Shown here piece by piece: positions 17,416 to 26,178 of a DNA stretch of 64,000 nt. Made by a program: the position numbers and the translations under genes. Source of the DNA: an uncultured Odoribacter sp. Lineage in GTDB: Bacteria; Bacteroidota; Bacteroidia; Bacteroidales; Marinifilaceae. How positions within the stretch are numbered: the first letter of the stretch is position 1; the number at the start of each line of letters is the position of its first letter. The stretch lies in contig CAJUQA010000008.1 of assembly GCA_910588375.1 (NCBI GenBank), positions 48,787 to 112,786 of the forward strand, given 5' to 3'. Below the pieces are notes generated by a model. That model was not told the origin of the DNA. It was given only the letters and a program-made list of their open reading frames with translations, and did not search any database.

Positions 17416-18639
17416 TCATACCAGGTATTTCATAATAATAGCGGTGGCGCCGAGCTGGCTGTTTACATAAGCCAGAGCCTGCTGTCCCGCCGTATCCGTA
17501 ATGGCTTGATTCCGGAGAAGAGTGTCTAATAACTCTTTCAGTTCCGCTTTGCTCTCTATACTGAAAGCCCCTTCCTGCTGAATGAGTGTGACTGCTTCAT
17601 TGAATTTTCTGTAACGGGGACCGAAAATAACGGGAATGCCATATACGGCGGCCTCCAACGTATTGTGGATGCCTGCGCCGAATCCGCCGCCGATATAAGC
17701 GATTTTGCCGTATCGGTATACGGAAGACAACAAACCGATGCAATCGATAATCAGTACCTTTGCTTCCGACAGCCTGCCATCCTCTTGGGAATACCGGATA
17801 ACCGGCACATTACATTTGTCTAAAATGCCTTTGATATGGTTTTCCCCGATTTCATGCGGGGCGATAATCCATTTGAAAGGCGTATCGTCGCGGTTAATGT
17901 AATCCAAAAGCAAATCTTCATCGGGAGGCCACGTACTTCCGCACACGACAGCTGGAGCCCCGTTTAAAAACCGGGCGACTTTATCAATATCCTTAGCGGA
18001 ATCGGCAATCTGTTTTACCCGGTCGAAACGGGTATCTCCGGTCTGCTCGAAAGCTTCTACTCCGATGGAAGAAAGCAGACGGGCTGACATTTCATCCTGT
18101 ATAAATAAACGTGTAAAGAAATGCAGCATCTTCCGGTGAAGGCCGCCCCAAGTCTTGAAAAAAGGCTGTTCTTTCCGGAAAATCGCTGAAATCAGGTACG
18201 TCGGAATACCCTGCTTGTGCAACTCGTGCAAATAATTATACCAATACTCGTATTTTACGAACACGGCGGCGTCCGGTTGGACAGACCGGATAAAATGGCG
18301 CGCATTCCGGGGGGTGTCCGCCGGCAAATAAAAAATATAATCGGCTCCCGTATAATTTTTCCGGATTTCATAACCGGAGGGAGAGAAAAAAGTCAGTAAT
18401 ATCTTTGTGTCCGGCTGTTCTTTTTTCAACGCTTCCATCACAGGGCGCCCCTGTTCGAACTCACCCAAAGAAGCCGCATGAAACCATATCAGACGGTGGT
18501 TTCCCTTCTTCACAGCCCCGATTTTTTCCCGTATATTTTTGCGTCCTTTCAGCCAGAGGGCGGCTTTTTCATTGAAAGGGGAGGCCAACCGTATCGCTAA
18601 CGTATAGGCACGGATGCCGATATTGTAAAAAAATGCCAT
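17416..18639 (-). CDS. waaA: 3-deoxy-D-manno-octulosonic acid (Kdo) transferase
   Basis: A 407-residue GT30 enzyme that adds Kdo to lipid IVA at the inner membrane, an essential LPS core step. An N-terminal membrane segment is followed by two Rossmann-like domains. The family's conserved blocks are visible: KYEYWYNYLHEL, GSTWPPDEDLLL, and the C-terminal GGGFGAGIHNTLEAAVYGIPVIFGP region, part of the CMP-Kdo site. A -7 box at 18674-18681 puts transcription start at about 18667, so ATG 18639 (MAFFYNIGIRAYTLAIR) is chosen over the in-frame ATG at 18666, which would be nearly leaderless. Confidence 0.93.
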   Translation of the reverse strand: MAFFYNIGIRAYTLAIRLASPFNEKAALWLKGRKNIREKIGAVKKGNHRLIWFHAASLGEFEQGRPVMEALKKEQPDTKILLTFFSPSGYEIRKNYTGADYIFYLPADTPRNARHFIRSVQPDAAVFVKYEYWYNYLHELHKQGIPTYLISAIFRKEQPFFKTWGGLHRKMLHFFTRLFIQDEMSARLLSSIGVEAFEQTGDTRFDRVKQIADSAKDIDKVARFLNGAPAVVCGSTWPPDEDLLLDYINRDDTPFKWIIAPHEIGENHIKGILDKCNVPVIRYSQEDGRLSEAKVLIIDCIGLLSSVYRYGKIAYIGGGFGAGIHNTLEAAVYGIPVIFGPRYRKFNEAVTLIQQEGAFSIESKAELKELLDTLLRNQAITDTAGQQALAYVNSQLGATAIIMKYLV

Positions 18640-18673
18640 ATCCGATTGAAAAATGAATATCATCAACGGGAGA

Positions 18674-18681
18674 CAAAGTTA
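18674..18681 (-). promoter_or_regulatory. Putative -7 promoter box for waaA
   Basis: The minus strand reads TAACTTTG (TAnnTTTG). It sits 34 bp before ATG 18639 and decides the start choice of that gene. Confidence 0.5.
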
Positions 18682-18726
18682 AGAAAACTTTTCACCATTT
18701 ACTTTCAGATTTTGTTTTTATTCTCT

Positions 18727-18734
18727 TACCTTTG
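18727..18734 (+). promoter_or_regulatory. Putative -7 promoter box for metK
   Basis: TACCTTTG matches TAnnTTTG and lies just before the SAM-II aptamer, giving a leader of about 160 nt. Confidence 0.5.
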
Positions 18735-18743
18735 CGGCTGTTT

Positions 18744-18797
18744 AAAAGTGGAAAGATTTGGCTGATTGCAACCACGGAAAAAAATTGCTAAAACGCA
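18744..18797 (+). ncRNA. SAM-II riboswitch aptamer in the metK leader
   Basis: The sequence has the SAM-II layout: P1 stem GTGG (18748-18751) with CCAC (18772-18775); loop elements GATTT (18755-18759) and ATTGCAA (18765-18771); an A-rich linker; then GCTAAAA (18788-18794). The pseudoknot is supported because TTTGGC (18757-18762) can pair with GCTAAA (18788-18793), with one G-U. These are the same conserved elements, in the same order, as the known SAM-II core. Location upstream of S-adenosylmethionine synthetase is the expected feedback site. About 100 nt separate the aptamer from the start codon, so the expression platform is not obvious. Confidence 0.85.
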
Positions 18798-18899
18798 TAA
18801 CTTCTGAATTCAACCATCCAGCATTTTCCATAGTATGAATTAAAGTGAAGACAAACGGCTCATGGCCTGCTGTTTTCGCTATTTAAATTTCAAAAAATT

Positions 18900-20204
18900 A
18901 TGGGATATTTATTTACTTCAGAATCGGTCTCGGAAGGGCATCCCGACAAAGTGGCCGATCAGATCTCCGATGCGGTGCTCGACCGGATTATCGCTTTTGA
19001 TCCGGAAGCAAAAGTCGCCTGCGAAACCATGGTGACGACGGGACAGACCGTTATTGCCGGAGAGATTAAGACTAAAACCTATGTTGATGTACAGCAGATT
19101 GCCCGGGAGGTAATCAATGAAATCGGCTACACCAAAAGCGAATACATGTTTGACGGCAACAGTTGTGGTGTATTGTGCGCCATTCACGAACAATCGCCCG
19201 ACATCAACCGCGGGGTGGTACGGGAAGACCCGATGGAACAGGGGGCCGGCGACCAGGGAATGATGTTCGGATATGCGTGTAATGAAACCGATAACTACAT
19301 GCCACTGTCATTGGAATTGGCCCATCTTCTGCTTTATGAACTGGCACAAATCCGGAAAGAAGGCCAACTGATGAATTATCTGCGTCCCGACTCCAAATCG
19401 CAGGTGACCGTTGAATACGGGGATAACGGGAAACCGGCGCGGATACATACCATTGTCATTTCGACACAGCACGACGAATTTATCCAACCCGCCGATGAAA
19501 CTCCCGAAGCTCAGCTGAAAGCGGATGAGGCGATGGTGGAATGGATTAAAAAAGATATTGTTGATATCCTCCTGCCACGGGTGAAGGCGAAATTGCCCAA
19601 ACGCGTACAGGCGTTATTTGATAAGGAACTGATACTATATGTCAATCCTACGGGCAAATTTGTGATTGGCGGCCCTCACGGAGACACCGGACTCACCGGA
19701 CGCAAAATCATCGTCGACACATACGGTGGAAAAGGAGCTCATGGTGGAGGTGCATTTTCCGGCAAAGACCCGTCCAAAGTAGACCGTTCCGCTGCCTATG
19801 CCGCCCGCCACATTGCCAAAAACATGGTGGCTGCCGGAATAGCGGACGAAATACTGATACAAATCTCTTACGCCATCGGAATCGCTCGCCCCGTCGGAGT
19901 CTATGTGAATACATACGGAACGGCAAAAGTGGAGTTAAGCGACCCGGAAATAGCCGAAAAAGTAAAAGAAATCTTTGATTTGCGACCGAAAGCGATTGAA
20001 GAACGCTTGAAACTGCGCAACCCGATTTATCAGGAAACCGCCAGTTACGGACACATGGGGCAAAAACCTCAGACCGTGAAAAAAGTATATACCTCCCATT
20101 ATTGGCCGACGGTAGAAAAAGAAGTCGAACTCTTTACTTGGGAAAAACTGGACTACGTGAAAGAAATAAAAAAGGTCTTTAAAGAACAGCCCGTACAAGA
20201 ATAA
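18900..20204 (+). CDS. metK: S-adenosylmethionine synthetase
   Basis: A 434-residue enzyme making SAM from methionine and ATP in the cytoplasm. Signatures are EGHPDKVADQISDAVLD near the N-terminus, GAGDQGMMFGYA (about residue 118), and GGPHGDTGLTGRKIIVDTYGG followed by HGGGAFSGKD. It is slightly longer than E. coli MetK, as usual in Bacteroidota. It has its own leader with a SAM-II riboswitch, so expression should fall when SAM is high. A strong terminator follows at 20222-20247. Confidence 0.97.
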   Translation: MGYLFTSESVSEGHPDKVADQISDAVLDRIIAFDPEAKVACETMVTTGQTVIAGEIKTKTYVDVQQIAREVINEIGYTKSEYMFDGNSCGVLCAIHEQSPDINRGVVREDPMEQGAGDQGMMFGYACNETDNYMPLSLELAHLLLYELAQIRKEGQLMNYLRPDSKSQVTVEYGDNGKPARIHTIVISTQHDEFIQPADETPEAQLKADEAMVEWIKKDIVDILLPRVKAKLPKRVQALFDKELILYVNPTGKFVIGGPHGDTGLTGRKIIVDTYGGKGAHGGGAFSGKDPSKVDRSAAYAARHIAKNMVAAGIADEILIQISYAIGIARPVGVYVNTYGTAKVELSDPEIAEKVKEIFDLRPKAIEERLKLRNPIYQETASYGHMGQKPQTVKKVYTSHYWPTVEKEVELFTWEKLDYVKEIKKVFKEQPVQE

Positions 20205-20221
20205 AAGTGGCATAGTATAAA

Positions 20222-20250
20222 AAACAGGCTGGATGCCCAGCCTGTTTTTT
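20222..20250. terminator. Intrinsic terminator after metK
   Basis: Arms AAACAGGCTGG (20222-20232) and CCAGCCTGTTT (20237-20247) around loop ATGC, followed by T's. A-tracts on the other side let it serve the convergent zinc-peptidase gene too. Confidence 0.85.
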
Positions 20251-20255
20251 TATTG

Positions 20256-20963
20256 TCAATCCCGTCTTCCCATGTAAATCATGATATAATAAAGCAGCGT
20301 TGCCAGAGAAGACAGGGCGGCGATAACATACGTATAGGCGGCCCATTTCAGGGCGTCGAAAGCATAGCCCTGTGTCTGGTGATTGGTGATGCCGGCATTT
20401 CTTAGCCAAACCAAAGCCCGGCGGCTGGCGTCGATTTCCACCGGCAGCGTAATAAAACTGAACAGGGTCATCAGTCCGAAAAGAATAATCCCTGCCAACA
20501 GGAGTTGGGGGAAAGTATTGACTAACAAGATACCCGCCAGCAATACCCACTGCACCCATTGCGAAGCGAACATGACCACCGGAACCAACGCCGAACGTAA
20601 TCTTAACATACTGTAAGCTTTGGCGTGCTGTACGGCGTGTCCGCATTCATGTGCGGCCACGGCTGCTGCTGCGATGTTATTCCCGTAATAAACTTCCTTG
20701 CTGAGGTTGATAGTCTTGTTTACCGGATTATAATGGTCGGTAAGCTGCCCGTCGACGCTCCCGATTTTTACTCCCGTGATACCGTTGTCCCGAAGCATCT
20801 TTTCAACAACATCCCGCCCTGTCATGCCGTTATCGGTCGGGATTTTTGAATACTTTGCAAAACGGCTTTTTAACTGGTGGCTGACCAGCCAGCCCAAAAT
20901 CATGAATCCGATAAAAATAGCCCAGATCCATAAATTTCCTCCTAACATAGTGGTGTGTTCCAT
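20256..20963 (-). CDS. YugP-type neutral zinc metallopeptidase, membrane protein
   Basis: A 235-residue membrane protein. A first hydrophobic segment is at about residues 9-28, followed by the zinc motif in AAAVAAHECGHAVQHA (HECGH, about residue 112). Three more hydrophobic segments follow. This matches the putative neutral zinc metallopeptidase family PF04298 (YugP). Substrate and role are unknown. No co-directional partner lies within 120 bp. Confidence 0.88.
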   Translation of the reverse strand: MEHTTMLGGNLWIWAIFIGFMILGWLVSHQLKSRFAKYSKIPTDNGMTGRDVVEKMLRDNGITGVKIGSVDGQLTDHYNPVNKTINLSKEVYYGNNIAAAAVAAHECGHAVQHAKAYSMLRLRSALVPVVMFASQWVQWVLLAGILLVNTFPQLLLAGIILFGLMTLFSFITLPVEIDASRRALVWLRNAGITNHQTQGYAFDALKWAAYTYVIAALSSLATLLYYIMIYMGRRD

Positions 20964-21090
20964 TGATTAATATGATTTAATTATACTTCCCGTATCATAC
21001 AAAAAATGTACCATGTTCCCTATACATACGAAACAGACTTCGTGAGGAAAACGGCTTTAGGGAAATTTAACACCTGCTGACAGTTCCGGT

Positions 21091-21801
21091 TTACCGTAAT
21101 GTGAAACCAATGACGAAATGGACATCTTCCAATGCCGGATTGACAGCTAACTCCGCAAACAGGGGGAGTGTAAAAGAAGAGGTGAGCCGCAATTCCCGTG
21201 TAGCCCGCAGAGCCAGGTTGGTGAAAGCAAACCCCGACGTTTCGTACTGCATTTCCGCTTTGTAAGGCGTGAAGCCACAGACAGCTTCCCATTCCGTATT
21301 TTTAAAGGTGAAAGGATAAGTTAGTTCCACATAAGAGGCAAAAGCCTGTTTGCCGTTGGCTTTCTTATCCATCCCTGCAAAAATGGTATTCCACGACAGC
21401 GTAAGGGGAAAACGCTCACAGGGCAGGGTGTAGGCGACAGAGCCTTCGAATGTATGCTCCGTTTCGTGGCTGTTATAATTGAAATACTTGATGTCGGAAC
21501 CTTGGGTGCTCCACCACATATCGGTGAGCGTGAAAACAAAATTGCCGGGGGCATAGGAAAGGGTGAGGTCAACTTCCTTGTCCTCTCCGTTGAAATCGAC
21601 AGAGCCCCAGGCGCCTATCGTGAATTTTCCCGCCTCAAACTCTATTGACGGTTGGATAGAGGCCGGACTCATATATAAACCTCTCCAGATGTACGAACTT
21701 ACGAAATCTCCGCTGAAACGGAGTGCCGGTCCCTCTTTCTCTTCCGCTTTCAGAACGAAACACACGGAAAGGAAAAATAAAAGGTAAATCAGAATTTTCA
21801 T
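21091..21801 (-). CDS. Exported outer-membrane beta-barrel protein (TorF/Gcw_chp-like)
   Basis: A 236-residue protein with a signal peptide (MKILIYLLFFLSVCFVLKA) and alternating amphipathic beta strands. The beginning FSGDFVSSYIWRGLYMS is characteristic of the Gcw_chp/TorF putative porin family (TIGR02001-like), which has an S-x-Y-x-W/F-R-G block right after the signal peptide. The C-terminus HFVIGFTLR fits an outer-membrane strand. It is probably a small barrel with unknown cargo. It is monocistronic, and the EF-G paralogue gene starts divergently 189 bp away. Confidence 0.7.
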   Translation of the reverse strand: MKILIYLLFFLSVCFVLKAEEKEGPALRFSGDFVSSYIWRGLYMSPASIQPSIEFEAGKFTIGAWGSVDFNGEDKEVDLTLSYAPGNFVFTLTDMWWSTQGSDIKYFNYNSHETEHTFEGSVAYTLPCERFPLTLSWNTIFAGMDKKANGKQAFASYVELTYPFTFKNTEWEAVCGFTPYKAEMQYETSGFAFTNLALRATRELRLTSSFTLPLFAELAVNPALEDVHFVIGFTLR

Positions 21802-21990
21802 GTTTGTCGGGATAAATTTCAGGTGGCGAAGATAATAAGATAATTTATAATACTAAAAGGTTGTGAAACCGGATATTGGGCGTTGCGGCAGCGACTTTTG
21901 CAGGCGGGCTGTTGTTTTTTTGAAAAATTGTGTCTAATTTGGGAACTGTTTTAAAACGTTTGCAATTATAATCACTAAAAACTATTAACC

Positions 21991-24147
21991 ATGAAAACCT
22001 ACAGTCCAAACGAGATTAAAAATATCGCTCTCGTAGGTAGTGCCGGTTCCGGTAAGACCACCCTGGCCGAAGCGATGATGTATGAGGGCGGGGTCATCCC
22101 GCGCAGAGGTAGCGTAAGTGCCAAAAACACCGCTTCCGACTATCGTCCCGTCGAACAGGAATACGGTTCCTCCGTTTTTCCGGCTGTGTTGTATGCCGAA
22201 TGGAAAAACCAGAAACTGAATTTCATTGATACTCCGGGAGCCGATGATTTTGTCGGGGGTGTTATCTCTGCGCTGAATGTGGCGGATACCGCCGTGATGG
22301 TGGTGAATGCGGTGAAAGGAATAGAAGTGGGTACCGAAATCATCAGCCGGCATGCTAAAAAGCTGGCTAAACCCATGATTTTCATCATTAACCAGCTGGA
22401 TCATGACAAAGCCAATTTCGAGCAGACCATCGAACACGCCAAAGCCTCTTTCGGCAAAAAGGTCGTATTGGTACAGTATCCCGTGAACCAGGGGCCGGAT
22501 TTCAATATGGTGGTCGATGTGTTGAAAATGGAAATGTATAAATGGAAACCCGAAGGAGGCAAACCCGAAGTGTTGCCTATTCCCGATTCCGAAAAAGAGA
22601 AAGCCGACGAACTGCACAATGCCTTGATTGAAGCTGCTGCCGAAAATGACGACAAACTGATGGAGCTTTATTTTGAAAAAGGAAGCCTGTCGGAAGACGA
22701 GATGAGGGCGGGAATCCGGGCCGGTCTGATAAAGAGGGATATGTTCCCCGTATTCTGCGTATCGGCGGAAAAAGACATGTGTGTCAGAAGATTCATGGAA
22801 TTCCTGGTGAATGTGGCGCCGAGTGCGGGAGCCATGCCCGGAACCGAAACCGTGGACGGCACCTTGGTGCCTTATGATGAAAACGGACCGGCATCCGTAT
22901 TCGTTTTCTCCACATCCATTGAACCGCATTTGGGAGATATAAACTATTTCAAGGTGATGTCCGGCACACTGAAAGAAGGGGAAGACCTCACCAACATGAG
23001 CAATGAGACCAAAGAACGTATGAGCCAGTTGTTTGCCGTGGCGGGAAAGAATCGGATGAAAGTGACGGAACTGAAGGCCGGCGACATCGGGGCGACAGTG
23101 AAGCTGAAAAACACCCGCAACGGGGATACATTGAATGAAAAGGACTGTGGTTATAAATTTCCTCTCATAAAATATCCGGAACCCCGTTTCAGAACCGCCG
23201 TGCGCGCTGTGAATAAAGGTGACGATGAGAAAATGGCGGAAGTCTTGAACCGCATGCACGAGGAAGATCCCTCTCTGTTGGTGGAATATTCGAAAGAACT
23301 CAAACAATTGATACTTTCCGGTCAGGGGGAATTTCATCTCAACACCATGAAATGGCGTATCGAACACAACGATAAAGTGGCGATAGAATTTGTGGTACCC
23401 AAAATACCCTACCGGGAGACTATCACCAAATTCGCCCAGGCGGAATACCGTCATAAAAAACAATCCGGAGGTGCCGGCCAGTTTGGTGAAGTACACATGG
23501 TGATAGAACCGTACGAAGAAGGCATGCCGGAACCGACCTCTTATAAAATCGGAGGTGTGGACAGCAAAATGTCCGTCAAGGGAAAAGAAGTGTACGATTT
23601 GCCGTGGGGCGGGAAATTGGTATTCTACAATTGCATCGTAGGCGGTGTCATTGAAGCCCGTTTCATGCCCGCCATCCTCAAGGGAATCATGGAAAAAATG
23701 GAAGAAGGCCCGTTGACGGGTTCCTATGCCCGCGACATCCGGGTATGTATCTACGACGGCAAAATGCACCCTGTCGATTCAAACGAAATCTCCTTCCGCT
23801 TGGCGGGCCGTCATGCTTTCAGCGAAGCGTTTAAAAATGCCATGCCGAAAGTCCTCGAACCGATTTATGATGTGGAAGTCTTGGTACCGGAAGAAGATAT
23901 GGGCGATGTGATGGGCGATTTGCAGACCCGTCGGGCTATTATCATGGGAATGGATGCAGACAACGGATTCCAGAAAATCCTGGCGAAAGTGCCCTTAAAA
24001 GAAATGCAGCGCTATTCAACCGCGCTCAGCTCCATTACGGGAGGGCGTGCCACCTTCACCATGAAATTTGCCGGCTACGAAAAAGTACCTTCCGAAATAC
24101 AGGAAGAGCTGCTCAGCAGCTACAAAGAAGCCGATGATGATGAATAA
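21991..24147 (+). CDS. Elongation factor G paralogue (EF-G2 type) with substituted GTPase residues
   Basis: A 718-residue, full-length five-domain EF-G-like protein. The P-loop GSAGSGKTT (16-24) is intact. The switch I RGITI motif is replaced by YGSSV (about 58-62), losing the Mg2+-binding Thr. The switch II DTPGH motif is DTPGA, so the catalytic His is Ala84. The G4 NKxD reads NQLD. Domain IV-V blocks such as GGAGQFGEVHMVIEP and GFQKILAKVPLKEMQRYSTALSS remain. Bacteroides thetaiotaomicron has an EF-G2 reported to translocate without GTPase activity during starvation and gut colonisation; this gene looks like that class. It is monocistronic with a strong terminator. Confidence 0.93.
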   Translation: MKTYSPNEIKNIALVGSAGSGKTTLAEAMMYEGGVIPRRGSVSAKNTASDYRPVEQEYGSSVFPAVLYAEWKNQKLNFIDTPGADDFVGGVISALNVADTAVMVVNAVKGIEVGTEIISRHAKKLAKPMIFIINQLDHDKANFEQTIEHAKASFGKKVVLVQYPVNQGPDFNMVVDVLKMEMYKWKPEGGKPEVLPIPDSEKEKADELHNALIEAAAENDDKLMELYFEKGSLSEDEMRAGIRAGLIKRDMFPVFCVSAEKDMCVRRFMEFLVNVAPSAGAMPGTETVDGTLVPYDENGPASVFVFSTSIEPHLGDINYFKVMSGTLKEGEDLTNMSNETKERMSQLFAVAGKNRMKVTELKAGDIGATVKLKNTRNGDTLNEKDCGYKFPLIKYPEPRFRTAVRAVNKGDDEKMAEVLNRMHEEDPSLLVEYSKELKQLILSGQGEFHLNTMKWRIEHNDKVAIEFVVPKIPYRETITKFAQAEYRHKKQSGGAGQFGEVHMVIEPYEEGMPEPTSYKIGGVDSKMSVKGKEVYDLPWGGKLVFYNCIVGGVIEARFMPAILKGIMEKMEEGPLTGSYARDIRVCIYDGKMHPVDSNEISFRLAGRHAFSEAFKNAMPKVLEPIYDVEVLVPEEDMGDVMGDLQTRRAIIMGMDADNGFQKILAKVPLKEMQRYSTALSSITGGRATFTMKFAGYEKVPSEIQEELLSSYKEADDDE

Positions 24148-24163
24148 ATCACCTTCTCTTTAG

Positions 24164-24192
24164 AAAATGCCGCTGGCAAGCGGCATTTTTTA
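24164..24192 (+). terminator. Intrinsic terminator after the EF-G paralogue gene
   Basis: AAAATGCCGCT (24164-24174), loop GGCA, AGCGGCATTTTTT (from 24179): a perfect stem with a T-run. It isolates the gene from the downstream ATPase operon. Confidence 0.88.
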
Positions 24193-24282
24193 TTTATAGA
24201 TTGTGAAGAAAATTTTATGTAAATGTTTGTTAAAGGTGAAAAAGAAAATAGATCTGTGTAGATGATTAATTGGAAAGACGAA

Positions 24283-24312
24283 TTGATTTATAAGAATTCT
24301 ATTATACTTTTG
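24283..24312 (+). promoter_or_regulatory. Promoter of the AAA ATPase / DUF4276-like / rsmE transcript
   Basis: TTG at 24283-24285, a 19-bp spacer, TACTTTTG at 24305-24312. The -33 element is a partial match and the -7 a full match. ATG 24345 follows 33 bp later. Confidence 0.6.
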
Positions 24313-24344
24313 TAGAGTTGTTTATATGATAATTGTAAGACCTC

Positions 24345-25508
24345 ATGATTATTTCTAAAATAGAATTATTTAATTGGAAGAACTTTCATCGATGCAGTGT
24401 GGAAGTGCAAGAGCGTTGTTTTATTGTTGGGGCAAATGCAGCAGGTAAGTCTAATTTTATAGATGCTCTTCGTTTTTTGCGGGATATTGCTATGCAAGGA
24501 GGAGGTTTGCAAACAGCTGTGAGAAGAAGAGGAGGAATTACTAAAATTCGGTGTTTGGCAGCCCGTAAACAGACGGATGTAAAATTAGTTATTGAATTGA
24601 GTAATGCTGGAACACGGAAGTTGGAATGGAGGTATGAGCTTGCTTTTCAGCATACTGGAGGAGGTATCCGCAAGAATGAAGTAAAAATTATAGCAGAAAG
24701 AGTATTTTCGGGAACTCTTAATAAATATATTTTAGATCGTGAAGTAATTTCGGAGAATGAGGATGAGGAAACTTTGAAGTATACTTATTTGGAACAGCCT
24801 AATGCAAATAAGGACTTTAGGAGTGTGCAACAGTTTTTTCAAGGGATAGAATACTTAAATGTTATTCCACAAATGGTTAGAGAATCTTCTTCTGTTAGTT
24901 ATAGTAGTGAAAAGGAAGATTATTATGGGCGAAATTTTTTGAAGAAGCTTTCTCTTTTGAATGAAAATACACGTCAGTCTTATTTTCGAAAGATAAATGA
25001 ATTTTTAAAATTGGCTGTACCTCAATTGGAAGAGCTTTCTTTTGTAAAAGATGAAATGGGGGTTCCTCATTTAGAAGCGCGGTATATGCATTGGCGAGCT
25101 AAAGGTAGCAAACAACAGGAAATGCAGTTTTCTGATGGGACACTGCGTTTGATCGGTTTTCTTTTCGCTTTGATTGATACGAATGGAGTATTATTGTTGG
25201 AAGAACCGGAAATTAATCTGCATCCGGGTATTGTGGCACAGTTTCCGGAATTTATTGCAGGAATTCAGCGTACAAAACGAAAAGATTTTCAAGTGTTTAT
25301 TACAACCCATAGCTACGACATGCTTTCCAATGAAGGAATTGCTGCCGAGGAAGTATTGTTATTGGTAAATGACAAGGAAGGAACTACAGTTGAAGTACTG
25401 TCTTCAGCGGAACAAGCGAAAGATATTCTGGAAGCGGGATTTGCGGTTGCAGATGTAGTTATTCCCATGACAAAGCCTCAAGGAATTGAAAATATGTCAC
25501 AAATATAA
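24345..25508 (+). CDS. AAA ATPase (AAA_21 type), first gene of a putative defence pair
   Basis: A 387-residue SMC/OLD-like ATPase. Walker A is GANAAGKSN (29-37). The signature region is around MQFSDGTLRLIGFLFALI. Walker B is GVLLLEEPEINLHPG (about 280-294), with an H-loop in TTHSYDM (about 320). A mid-region insertion (about 100-230) replaces the coiled coil. This domain plan is that of stand-alone ATPases paired with a nuclease-like or TOPRIM partner in anti-phage systems (AbiL, RloA-RloB, PARIS-like). The next gene starts 13 bp after the stop. The gene is conspicuously A/T-rich compared with the EF-G and rsmE genes on either side, which points to horizontal acquisition. Confidence 0.85.
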   Translation: MIISKIELFNWKNFHRCSVEVQERCFIVGANAAGKSNFIDALRFLRDIAMQGGGLQTAVRRRGGITKIRCLAARKQTDVKLVIELSNAGTRKLEWRYELAFQHTGGGIRKNEVKIIAERVFSGTLNKYILDREVISENEDEETLKYTYLEQPNANKDFRSVQQFFQGIEYLNVIPQMVRESSSVSYSSEKEDYYGRNFLKKLSLLNENTRQSYFRKINEFLKLAVPQLEELSFVKDEMGVPHLEARYMHWRAKGSKQQEMQFSDGTLRLIGFLFALIDTNGVLLLEEPEINLHPGIVAQFPEFIAGIQRTKRKDFQVFITTHSYDMLSNEGIAAEEVLLLVNDKEGTTVEVLSSAEQAKDILEAGFAVADVVIPMTKPQGIENMSQI

Positions 25509-25521
25509 TTCGGAAAGAAAT

Positions 25522-26178
25522 ATGGTAGATGTTTATATTGCCGGAGAAGATGATGTGACGCGTCATGTGATTTTTCGAATATTGAATTATTGCTCACCAG
25601 AAGGTTTTCGGGTTTTGAGTGCATTGCCGGCTCGAGGTGGAGAAATTAAAAAAAAGATATTAGAATTCAATAAACTGGCAGCTAAAACACCGGTTATATT
25701 ATTAACGGATTTGGATGCTAATCTTTGTGCACCGACTCTGAAAAAGGAATTATTGAAAAATGCTGTAGCACAAGAAAATTTTATTCTTAATGTAGCAGTT
25801 GATGAAGCTGAAGCTTGGCTGATGGCAGATAGAGAGGGTTTTGCTAAATATATGTCGCTCCCATTAAAGTATATTCCTGAAGCTTGTATGCAAAAACAAG
25901 GAGGGAATAAAGCGTGTATGGAGATGCGATTTAATTATAAATCTTCTTATTTTTTAACTCATGCTCTTGTTAAAGAATGTCGGAATGAAACTTTAAAATC
26001 TCAACTTTGTGTGAAGGGGAAAGCTTCTAAAGGAAAAGAATATAATACGGCAATCTTACCTTTTGTTGATGCTCATTGGAATATAGAGACTGCTATGAAA
26101 AATTCGGATAGTTTAGCTCGAATGGTTAATAGGATTACTAAACTTTTGGAACGTCATGCATTTATTTTACACGCCTAA
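25522..26178 (+). CDS. DUF4276 / TOPRIM-like effector protein paired with the AAA ATPase
   Basis: A 218-residue protein from ATG 25522; an upstream in-frame ATG at 25486 would overlap the ATPase gene and adds a non-conserved leader. A TOPRIM-like layout is visible: an acidic residue after strand 1 in YIAGEDDVTRH (E9), then a DxD in ILLTDLDAN (about 63-65). A block VDEAEAWLMADREGFAKY (about 94-111) resembles the EAWFLADPEAL signature of DUF4276. Such proteins are the second component of ATPase-TOPRIM defence modules. The last 23 bp overlap rsmE. Activity (nuclease or other) is inference. Confidence 0.72.
   Translation: MVDVYIAGEDDVTRHVIFRILNYCSPEGFRVLSALPARGGEIKKKILEFNKLAAKTPVILLTDLDANLCAPTLKKELLKNAVAQENFILNVAVDEAEAWLMADREGFAKYMSLPLKYIPEACMQKQGGNKACMEMRFNYKSSYFLTHALVKECRNETLKSQLCVKGKASKGKEYNTAILPFVDAHWNIETAMKNSDSLARMVNRITKLLERHAFILHA

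Noticed and set aside
18740..18800. SAM-I (S-box) riboswitch
   Set aside because: The GATTT, ATTGCAA and GCTAAAA order with a single hairpin and pseudoknot is SAM-II; the multi-helix junction of SAM-I is missing.
21985..23769. Long open frame on the minus strand opposite the EF-G paralogue
   Set aside because: It mirrors the codon pattern of EF-G, is His/Phe-rich, has no domain, and the plus-strand protein is unmistakable. The same applies to long frames opposite sufB, the DUF5723 gene, feoB and glnS.
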